Shown here: positions 57,567-64,000 of the stretch, in pieces
Layout: every line of letters begins with the position of its first letter
How positions within the stretch are numbered: position 1 is the stretch's first letter
Assembly (NCBI GenBank): GCA_000307305.1
Contig: DF158882.1
Span: forward strand, 1,416,744-1,480,743
DNA from: Enterobacteriaceae bacterium B14
GTDB lineage: Bacteria > Pseudomonadota > Gammaproteobacteria > Enterobacterales > Enterobacteriaceae
Length of the DNA stretch: 64,000 bases
Direction: 5' to 3'
Notes under the pieces: model-generated
What the model was told of the DNA's origin: nothing
The model's input: only the letters and a program-made list of their open reading frames with translations
Databases searched by the model: none
Translations under genes and position numbers: made by a program

Positions 57567-58072
57567 AATTTTTCTGCCTCGCTTTTTGCCTGAAAATCAC
57601 CTGATTTCCCACCGCTTTTCGCCAACAGGCGAACAGGGCCAATAACCATGTCTTTTTGAACCGCTTTGCACATATCGTAAATGGTGAGTGCAGCAACAGA
57701 GGCCGCAGTGAGTGCTTCCATCTCTACGCCCGTTTTACCGGTCAAGCGGCAGCAAGATTCGATACGAACGCGATTATGTTCAGTTTGAGCCTCAAGCTGA
57801 ACTTCCACTTTCGTTAGCAGCAGAGGATGGCAAAGTGGGATCAGTTCCCACGTTTTTTTCGCGGCCTGAATACCCGCAATACGGGCTGTAGCAAAAACAT
57901 CACCTTTGTGGTGGCTACCTTCAACAATCATGGCTAATGTCTCTGGGCGCATTTCAACAAAGGCTTCCGCCCTCGCTTCTCTAACGGTTTCCACTTTGGC
58001 AGAGACATCGACCATATGCGCTTCACCAGCAGCATTAATATGAGTCAGTTTTGAACTATTTTCTTGTGGCAT
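57563..58072 (-). CDS. moaC: Cyclic pyranopterin monophosphate synthase MoaC
   Basis: Makes cPMP from the MoaA product. The 169 residues compare with 161 in E. coli, the extra ones at the N-terminus. Segments: [52 protein letters not shown] and [10 protein letters not shown] with the catalytic lysine. It lies 9 nt after moaB and overlaps moaD. Confidence 0.97.
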   Translation of the reverse strand: MPQENSSKLTHINAAGEAHMVDVSAKVETVREARAEAFVEMRPETLAMIVEGSHHKGDVFATARIAGIQAAKKTWELIPLCHPLLLTKVEVQLEAQTEHNRVRIESCCRLTGKTGVEMEALTAASVAALTIYDMCKAVQKDMVIGPVRLLAKSGGKSGDFQAKSEAEKL

Positions 58073-58081
58073 GTTTATCGT

Positions 58082-58594
58082 CTATCTCTTCAAATGAGGC
58101 ATAAAATTGCAAGGGCGGTGCTGTGCGTTGAGTTGTTCTGCGATGACTTTTTCCCAACCCGTCTGACAAGCACGGGTTGAACCCGGCATCGCAAAAATGA
58201 GCGTTTTATTGGCTACCCCCGCCACGGCACGTGACTGTAGGGTTGATGTACCGATCTCTTCATAGGACAGCATCCGAAATAGTTCACCAAAACCTTCTAC
58301 CTCACGATCGAACAGAGGCTTCAGCGCTTCAGGGGTGTTATCGCCCGCAGTGAAACCCGTACCGCCATTGATGAGAACCACCTGAACGCCCTCATCCGCT
58401 ATCCAGCCGGAAACCAGTGCTCGGATTTTATAAAGGTTATCGACCACTATCTTTTTATCGACCACATGATGCCCAGCGTTTTCGGCAGCCTCTCTCAAGT
58501 AGTGACCAGAGGTATCTTCTGCCTCGCCCCGTTTATCAGAGACCGTCAGAATGGCAATATTGGCAGGAATAAAATCGCTGTTAGCGTGGCCCAT
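58082..58594 (-). CDS. moaB: Molybdenum cofactor biosynthesis protein MoaB
   Basis: A 170-residue MogA/MoaB-fold protein, same length as E. coli. It has the molybdopterin-binding motif INGGTGFTAGDNTPEAL and the end segment LIFAMPGSTRACQTGWEKVI. MoaB resembles the adenylyltransferase MogA; its exact role in E. coli is less certain. A 115-bp gap separates it from moaA. Confidence 0.96.
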   Translation of the reverse strand: MGHANSDFIPANIAILTVSDKRGEAEDTSGHYLREAAENAGHHVVDKKIVVDNLYKIRALVSGWIADEGVQVVLINGGTGFTAGDNTPEALKPLFDREVEGFGELFRMLSYEEIGTSTLQSRAVAGVANKTLIFAMPGSTRACQTGWEKVIAEQLNAQHRPCNFMPHLKR

Positions 58595-58709
58595 AAAGAG
58601 GCTCCTTGCATTGAGAATTTTGAGGGCGTTAGCTTATGCCTAACGCCAAAAAGCAGATTGTTGGCTTTACACCTTAAGGTTTATTAAACACATCACTGTA
58701 AACCCTCAA

Positions 58710-59693
58710 CTAACCGCCGATAAAAGAGAGGTTCTGAGTGATACCGCTGTTACCTTGATGCAGGAAATGTGTCTGTTTTTTGCTTTTTAAACCAGACTGA
58801 ATACGTGCGATTAACGCCTCGCGGTGTTCGTCATCCCCTAGCAAATCACGCAAACCAATCCCCTGCTCACCAAAGAGGCACAGATGCAAATTGCCAACGG
58901 CTGACACGCGTAGGCGATTACAGGTTTCGCAGAAATCTTTCTCATAAGGCATGATTAGGCCGATCTCACCTTGATAGTCAGAATGCACAAAGACTTGGGC
59001 TGGGCCTGCGCTGCGATCTTGAGTTTTACGCTGCCAGCCTTGAGCCAATAACTTATCGCGGATCACTTCACCAGAGACATGGTGTTTACGGAAGATATCG
59101 CTACCATCACCCGTTTCCATCAATTCGATAAAACGCAGTTGAATTGGGCGATCTTTAATCCAGTTCATGAAGGTGTTCAGGCTATGGTCGTTGACACTAC
59201 GCATCAGCACTGTGTTAACTTTTACCTTGCTGAATCCAGCTTCAAATGCCGCATCAATCCCCGCCATCACTTGAGTGAATTTATCTTCGCCCGTAATGGC
59301 ATGAAACTGGCGTGCATCTAAGCTATCGACGCTGACGTTAACCGCGGTCAGGCCTGCATCTCGCCAATGTTGAATATCCCGTGCCATTCGATAGCCATTC
59401 GTTGTGACGGCCAAAGTTTTAATCGCGGCGTTTTCACGGATAGTTGCGATGATATCGACAAAATCACGCCGCAAGCTTGGCTCACCGCCAGTGAGACGAA
59501 TCTTTTCGGTACCCAGTTCAGCGAAAGCACTGCTGACGCGGCGGATCTCATCCAGCGTCAGGAACTGTTTATTCCCGGTGGGTTTATAGCCATCAGGTAG
59601 GCAATAGTTGCAACGAAAATTGCAAACATCGGTTATTGAAAGGCGCAAATAGTAAAACTTGCGCGCAAATGCATCGGTCAGTTGGGATACCAT
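58710..59693 (-). CDS. moaA: GTP 3',8-cyclase (radical SAM) MoaA
   Basis: First enzyme of molybdenum cofactor synthesis. About 327 residues (E. coli 329). The start [16 protein letters not shown] matches the E. coli N-terminus and has AAGG 8 nt upstream; the longer reading adds five residues. Radical-SAM cluster cysteines are in CNFRCNYC, the second cluster in [10 protein letters not shown] plus a later cysteine, and the C-terminus ends in Gly-Gly. The Moco riboswitch lies immediately upstream. Confidence 0.97.
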   Translation of the reverse strand: MVSQLTDAFARKFYYLRLSITDVCNFRCNYCLPDGYKPTGNKQFLTLDEIRRVSSAFAELGTEKIRLTGGEPSLRRDFVDIIATIRENAAIKTLAVTTNGYRMARDIQHWRDAGLTAVNVSVDSLDARQFHAITGEDKFTQVMAGIDAAFEAGFSKVKVNTVLMRSVNDHSLNTFMNWIKDRPIQLRFIELMETGDGSDIFRKHHVSGEVIRDKLLAQGWQRKTQDRSAGPAQVFVHSDYQGEIGLIMPYEKDFCETCNRLRVSAVGNLHLCLFGEQGIGLRDLLGDDEHREALIARIQSGLKSKKQTHFLHQGNSGITQNLSFIGG

Positions 59694-59697
59694 CAAA

Positions 59698-59815
59698 CAC
59701 CTTTCCAAATTCGGGAGGTGCAGGCATTTCTACCTTGCACCCTGGTGGCTGTATTGCCACGGCCTCAGTACCGTATCGCATCGACTTAGGTAAAAAGGCT
59801 CGGAGTTTTGGCCTG
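59698..59815 (-). ncRNA. Moco RNA motif (molybdenum cofactor riboswitch)
   Basis: The moaA leader on the minus strand has the pattern seen in enterobacterial moaA leaders: CUCCGAGCC (59805-59797), UACCU (59792-59788), GGCCGUGGC, the CACC...GGGUG stem, then GCCUGCACCUCC (59725-59714) and GGAAAGG next to the start. The last element overlaps the ribosome site, consistent with Moco blocking moaA translation. Assigned by recall of motif blocks and position, not by a covariance search. Confidence 0.88.
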
Positions 59816-60167
59816 CAGTGTTAAGCAAACCTCGGTTTTCGTAGATTCTAGCGCTAAAACACGTTTTCAGCCATAACGAAATATCGCTATATATCACATA
59901 ACACAACGGTTTCACGCCATTTGAAGATGGCAGTGAGATTATCAAATTCAAACGTTCTAGAGTTGATTTAAATCACGCAAATGACATGCCAAATCGCCTT
60001 TTGGAAAGAAATAAGCTAATTTATACCGAAATAATTTTAGTGGTAGCGTAAAACGCCTTGGTGTTTGAACCGCGCTTACGCTAGCCCTGATAGGGCATGT
60101 CTTTGGTCAGTAACAGACGAGTACATGCACCAATGGGCATTGGTTTGATATTTATTGAAGGATTTTT
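59816..60167. other. Promoter gap between moaA and ybhK
   Basis: About 350 bp between divergent moaA and ybhK. It should hold the moa promoter (left) and the ybhK promoter (right). No gene or clear operator was recognised. The ybhK start is preceded by AAGGA. Confidence 0.5.
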
Positions 60168-61079
60168 ATGCTTAATCGCACCTTGATGGATCTGGATAGG
60201 GTTGTTGCACTAGGAGGTGGCCATGGTCTTGGTCGGGTAATGTCGGCGCTTTCGCCTCTAGGTTCACGTTTAACCGGCATTGTCACGACAACGGATAACG
60301 GAGGCTCAACAGGAAGGATCCGGCGTGCGGAAGGCGGCATAGCTTGGGGGGATACACGCAACTGCATGAATCAGTTGATCACTGAACCCAGTGTAGCTTC
60401 AGCCATGTTTGAATATCGTTTTAATGGCAGTGGTGAACTGGCAGGCCATAATCTTGGCAATTTGATGTTAAAGGCGCTAGATAACCTGAGCGTTCGCCCG
60501 CTAGAGGCTATTAACCTGATCCGCAGTATGTTGAAAGTACGTGCATTTCTTATCCCCATGTCAGAGCAACCGGTCGATCTCGCGGCTATCGATAAAGACG
60601 GTAACATTGTGTATGGCGAAGTTAACGTAGATAACTTGCACGAAATGCCACAGAAATTGATGTTAGAGCCGCATGTCATTGCTACACCAGAAGCCGTTGA
60701 GGCTATCGAAGAGGCTAATCTTATTCTGATCGGCCCCGGCAGCTTTATGACCAGCTTAATGCCGTTATTACTGCTTGATGAACTCACTCAAGCCTTGAAG
60801 CGCAGCACAGCCCATATCATCTATATCGGCAATTTAGCACAAGAGCTAAGCCCCGCCGCCGCCTCACTTAATCTCACTAAAAAGCTAGAGATGATGGAGC
60901 AAGCTGTAGGTAAAAAAATGATAGATGCCTTAGTTATCGGCCCAAGAACAGACGTCAGCGATGTTCAGGATAGAGTCATCATCCAGCAGGCACTAGAAGC
61001 GGAAGATATCCCCTATCGCCATGACCGCGAACTGCTTAGAGCTGCCATTGAAACCGCTCTACAGAAATTAGGAAAATAG
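60168..61079 (+). CDS. ybhK: YvcK/YbhK-family gluconeogenesis factor homologue
   Basis: A 303-residue protein of the CofD-like YvcK family (E. coli YbhK 302). It has [17 protein letters not shown] near the N-terminus, [15 protein letters not shown], and [18 protein letters not shown] in the middle. YvcK binds UDP-sugars in Bacillus and affects carbon use and wall synthesis; YbhK function is less known. Divergent from moaA, as in E. coli. A hairpin terminator follows. Confidence 0.94.
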   Translation: MLNRTLMDLDRVVALGGGHGLGRVMSALSPLGSRLTGIVTTTDNGGSTGRIRRAEGGIAWGDTRNCMNQLITEPSVASAMFEYRFNGSGELAGHNLGNLMLKALDNLSVRPLEAINLIRSMLKVRAFLIPMSEQPVDLAAIDKDGNIVYGEVNVDNLHEMPQKLMLEPHVIATPEAVEAIEEANLILIGPGSFMTSLMPLLLLDELTQALKRSTAHIIYIGNLAQELSPAAASLNLTKKLEMMEQAVGKKMIDALVIGPRTDVSDVQDRVIIQQALEAEDIPYRHDRELLRAAIETALQKLGK

Positions 61080-61094
61080 CCTACAGAAATGAGG

Positions 61095-61139
61095 AAAATA
61101 ACAACGCCCAATCGCTTTTCATCGGCCGTTGTTATTTTT
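61095..61139 (+). terminator. Terminator after ybhK
   Basis: AAAATAACAACG (61095-61106) pairs with CGTTGTTATTTT (61127-61138) around a loop of about 20 nt, and the right arm runs into a T-run. It starts 16 nt after the ybhK stop. Confidence 0.8.
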
Positions 61140-61230
61140 CATCTCCCTCGGCCTTAGCAAAACCCTTTCTGGATTCTCCCCACCTCTTTGCCGATAATAG
61201 TGTTAATTCGCCTCATACTAAGGAATCATC

Positions 61231-61827
61231 ATGCAAACCAAGCCCGAAGATTACTATCATCTGAAATATAACCTGACAAAAACACACTCAGAAGTGATCA
61301 ATGCAGTCCAATCTATTCAGCCTTGTAAAACACTGGATTTGGGCTGTGGTTCAGGCCGTAACTCTCTCTATCTTGAGTCATTAGGCTTTGATGTAACGGC
61401 CTATGATAAAAATGAAATGAGCATTGGTTCTCTGAACAACATCATTACAGCAGAAGGCTTAACACGTTTAAAAGCTTCAGTATTTAACATTAATGAGCAG
61501 CGTATCGATGAGAATTACGATTTTATTCTCTCCACCGTCGTCTTGATGTTTTTAGACAGAGAAAATATTCCTACGATTGTCCGTAATATGCAGGAACGTA
61601 CTAACCTAGGTGGCTACAATTTAATTGTATCGGCCATGTCTACGGATGATTATCCCTGCACAGTTCCCTTCCCTTTCACCTTCAAACAAGATGAACTAAA
61701 AAGCTACTATGATGGCTGGAATATCCTTAAATATAACGAGAACGTCGGTGAACTACATAAAACTGACGAAAATGGCAATCGTATAAAATTACGTTTTGCG
61801 ACATTACTTGCCAAAAAAGAGCAGTAA
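61231..61827 (+). CDS. tehB: Tellurite-resistance methyltransferase TehB
   Basis: A 198-residue SAM-dependent methyltransferase (E. coli TehB 197). Motif I is TLDLGCGSGRNSLYLESLG. TAYDKNEMSI follows as motif II, and FILSTVVLMFLDRENIP is the characteristic TehB segment. The partner membrane gene tehA is not adjacent. Start supported by AAGGAATC upstream. The family methylates tellurite or selenium oxyanions; the in vivo role here is inferred. Confidence 0.92.
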   Translation: MQTKPEDYYHLKYNLTKTHSEVINAVQSIQPCKTLDLGCGSGRNSLYLESLGFDVTAYDKNEMSIGSLNNIITAEGLTRLKASVFNINEQRIDENYDFILSTVVLMFLDRENIPTIVRNMQERTNLGGYNLIVSAMSTDDYPCTVPFPFTFKQDELKSYYDGWNILKYNENVGELHKTDENGNRIKLRFATLLAKKEQ

Positions 61828-61846
61828 AAAGATCGGAAAGAGAGAG

Positions 61847-61884
61847 GTTTCATCGTTTTCTCAATAGGAGCTAAACGATGAAAC
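61847..61884. other. 12-bp inverted repeat between tehB and the VF530 gene
   Basis: Perfect arms GTTTCATCGTTT (61847-61858) and AAACGATGAAAC (61873-61884) enclose 14 nt between two convergent genes. No T-run follows directly, so it is a possible but not typical terminator. Confidence 0.5.
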
Positions 61885-61903
61885 AACAAAACGTTAGATG
61901 AAA

Positions 61904-62164
61904 CTATGAATGTGAACGCCCTTGTAACCAAGGGTTGTCGCTTTTTTCAAACGAAGTATCAAGATATAACTCTTCCACCTTTTGCCTTGCCCAAGGCGTT
62001 CTACGTAGAAATTTCAGACTCGATTTAATACTCGGATCGCTTTTGAAGCAGTTGATATTGATGTATTTAGCCAGCGTTGCCCAGCCATAGTGTTCAACAA
62101 GCTTAGTCAATAAGTGCTCTAGCGTAATGCCGTGCATCGGATCGTTAGATTTATGAGTTGTCAT
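61904..62164 (-). CDS. VF530 / DUF2132 family small DNA-binding-like protein
   Basis: An 86-residue protein. [53 protein letters not shown] and KVEELYL match the VF530 family (DUF2132). The known structure of that family is helical and resembles DNA-binding folds. Function is unknown. It lies between convergent tehB and the downstream-reading uvrB on the same strand, with a 96-bp gap from uvrB. Confidence 0.88.
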   Translation of the reverse strand: MTTHKSNDPMHGITLEHLLTKLVEHYGWATLAKYININCFKSDPSIKSSLKFLRRTPWARQKVEELYLDTSFEKSDNPWLQGRSHS

Positions 62165-62260
62165 AATAGGCAGTATTTAGGTGGTTGATTCGTCATATTC
62201 GGTAGGGCCTGACTGATTGAGCATCAGGCCCCGTTAAGGCGCTATATTCGCACAAAGTGA

Positions 62261-64000
62261 TTAAGAAAGGGCAATAAACTGATCGCGCAGCTTCTGGATC
62301 TCATCACGTAAGTTAGCTGCCTCTTCAAACTCCAAGTTCTGGGCATGGGTATACATTTTCGCTTCCAGCTCTTTAATACGCTTATCCATCGCCTTCGGTG
62401 AGAGCGCTTGATAATCCATTGCTGGCTCGGCCGCTTTAGATTTGCCTCTCCCTTTGCCGCCTTTCAGCTTGCCTATGCCCTGCCCTAACTCAAGAATATC
62501 GCCAATTCTCTTATTCAGCCCTTGAGGCACAATACCGTTCTTCTCATTGTGCTCTTGCTGCTTGATGCGACGGCGCTCAGTTTCCCCAATCGCTTTTGCC
62601 ATAGAGTTAGTGATGCGATCGCCGTAAAGAATCGCTTTGCCGTTTAAGTTACGGGCAGCACGACCAATCGTCTGAATCAGTGAACGCTCAGAGCGCAGGA
62701 AGCCCTCTTTATCTGCATCTAAAATCGCGACTAGCGAGACTTCTGGCATATCTAAACCTTCTCGCAGTAAGTTGATCCCTACCAGCACATCAAACTCGCC
62801 AAGGCGCAAATCGCGAATGATTTCGACCCGCTCGACAGTATCAATATCGGAGTGCAAATAGCGAACTCTCTCTCCGTGCTCTTCGAGATAATCCGTTAGA
62901 TCCTCTGCCATTCTCTTTGTTAGCGTTGTTACCAGTACACGCTCACCAATCTCTACCCGCTTACGGATTTCAGATAGCAGATCATCGACTTGGGTCGTTA
63001 CGGGGCGGACTTCCACGATAGGATCGAGCAAACCCGTTGGGCGAACAACCTGATCGATAATGTCGCCGCCGGACTTTTCCAGCTCATAGTTACCCGGCGT
63101 CGCCGAAACGTAGATAGTCTGAGGTGCTAAACTTTCGAACTCTTCAAAACGCATAGGCCGATTATCTAACGCAGAAGGCAAACGGAAACCGTATTCCACC
63201 AGCGTCTCTTTACGCGCTCGGTCTCCACGGTACATGCCCCCGATTTGCGGGATGGTGACGTGTGATTCGTCGATAACCAATAAGCCATCAGCAGGAAGAT
63301 AGTCAAACAGCGTTGGCGGTGCTTCCCCCGCCCCACGGCCAGAGAGGTAGCGCGAATAGTTCTCTATCCCAGAGCAGTAACCAAGCTCATTCATCATTTC
63401 GAGATCAAATTGGGTGCGCTGGCTTAAACGCTGCTCTTCCACCAGCTTGTTATTCGCTAACAGCACTGTTTTACGTTCCGCCAGCTCGACTTTGATCTCT
63501 TCCATTGCCTGAAGAATACGTTCGCGAGGGGTAACGTAGTGGGTTTTAGGGTAAACGGTAAAACGAGGAATATCCTGTTGAATCTGACCCGTTAGTGGAT
63601 CGAACAGAGAGAGGCGCTCAACTTCTTCATCAAACAGCTCAACGCGCAAAGCATAGTCATCCGATTCAGCAGGGAAGATATCGATCACCTCACCACGTAC
63701 CCGAAAAGTACCACGCTGGAATACTTGATCATTGCGGGTATATTGCAATTCAGCCAGACGACGCAAGATAGCGCGCTGATCGATAATCATGCCACGCCCC
63801 AAATGCAGCATCATTTTTAGGTATGCATCGGGGTCACCCAAGCCATAGATGGCGGAGACAGAAGCCACCACAATAACGTCTCTGCGCTCAAGTAGTGCTT
63901 TGGTGGCGGAAAGGCGCATCTGCTCGATATGCTCGTTAACGGAGGCATCTTTCTCAATAAAAGTATCAGAGCTTGGCACATAGGCTTCTGGCTGATAGTA
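62261..64000 (-). CDS. uvrB: Excinuclease ABC subunit B (partial, 5' end outside the window)
   Basis: Damage-recognition helicase of nucleotide excision repair. The visible 579 residues start with [14 protein letters not shown], inside the beta-hairpin that probes DNA, so roughly the first 90-95 residues including Walker A lie beyond the window edge. Present: [61 protein letters not shown] and the C-terminal UVR domain that binds UvrC ([17 protein letters not shown]). Highly similar to E. coli UvrB. Confidence 0.97.
   Translation of the reverse strand, partial: YYQPEAYVPSSDTFIEKDASVNEHIEQMRLSATKALLERRDVIVVASVSAIYGLGDPDAYLKMMLHLGRGMIIDQRAILRRLAELQYTRNDQVFQRGTFRVRGEVIDIFPAESDDYALRVELFDEEVERLSLFDPLTGQIQQDIPRFTVYPKTHYVTPRERILQAMEEIKVELAERKTVLLANNKLVEEQRLSQRTQFDLEMMNELGYCSGIENYSRYLSGRGAGEAPPTLFDYLPADGLLVIDESHVTIPQIGGMYRGDRARKETLVEYGFRLPSALDNRPMRFEEFESLAPQTIYVSATPGNYELEKSGGDIIDQVVRPTGLLDPIVEVRPVTTQVDDLLSEIRKRVEIGERVLVTTLTKRMAEDLTDYLEEHGERVRYLHSDIDTVERVEIIRDLRLGEFDVLVGINLLREGLDMPEVSLVAILDADKEGFLRSERSLIQTIGRAARNLNGKAILYGDRITNSMAKAIGETERRRIKQQEHNEKNGIVPQGLNKRIGDILELGQGIGKLKGGKGRGKSKAAEPAMDYQALSPKAMDKRIKELEAKMYTHAQNLEFEEAANLRDEIQKLRDQFIALS

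Overview
The window is a chromosomal segment of a Gram-negative gammaproteobacterium of the order Enterobacterales. The evidence is gene content and order: recD-recB-ptrA-recC, ppdC-ygdB-ppdB-ppdA, thyA-lgt-ptsP-rppH, mutH, a YgdQ-type TerC gene, lplT-aas, hydN-fdhF and moaABCDE-ybhL-ybhK all match blocks known from E. coli relatives, with proteins of near-identical length. E. coli keeps the recBCD-to-aas block and the moa/uvrB block far apart; here they are joined through hydN-fdhF. The genus is uncertain; an early-branching family such as Budviciaceae is only a guess.

Layout. 1-353: copy 1 of a structured intergenic repeat. 354-20101 (minus strand): recombination and repair enzymes RecD, RecB, RecC with pitrilysin; four pseudopilin-like genes; a LoiP-type metalloprotease; thyA, lgt, ptsP and rppH. 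20102-21217: a non-coding region with a cluster of DnaA boxes, in the position where E. coli has DARS2 (between rppH and mutH). 21218-21913: mutH.

22155-38706 (minus strand) is the most unusual part. About 16 tightly packed genes encode a complete dissociated fatty-acid/polyketide machine: holo-ACP synthase, ketoreductase, dehydratase, ACP, a GcvT-like folate enzyme, a fused double ketosynthase, two more ketosynthase-fold proteins, a FabL-like enoyl reductase and a malonyl-CoA transacylase. Set among these are envelope-transport genes: a MacB/LolCDE-type ATPase and permease, a secreted helical protein, a LolA-like periplasmic protein, an outer-membrane beta-barrel and a multi-pass membrane protein. 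The arrangement suggests a special acyl chain built on a dedicated ACP and delivered to the outer membrane. The product cannot be read from the sequence. It lacks the aromatic-starter and acyl/glycosyl-transfer genes of aryl polyene clusters. Upstream lie a LuxR-type regulator with a degenerate receiver (39056-39631) and a five-gene chaperone-usher fimbrial operon (39954-45879). The whole block lies between mutH and ygdQ, which are neighbours in E. coli, so it looks like an acquired island.

46863-51741: ygdQ/TerC, a secreted SnoaL-like protein, then lysophospholipid transporter LplT and acyltransferase/synthetase Aas. 51742-52488: a structured non-coding region (candidate sRNA with an orphan terminator) and a sigma-54 promoter for hydN-fdhF. 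FdhF carries cysteine at the position of the E. coli selenocysteine. 55234-56861: two more copies of the structured repeat in opposite orientation around ybhL. 56862-59693: moaEDCBA (transcribed A to E) behind a Moco riboswitch. 60168-64000: ybhK, tehB, a VF530-family gene and the 3' part of uvrB, cut by the window edge.
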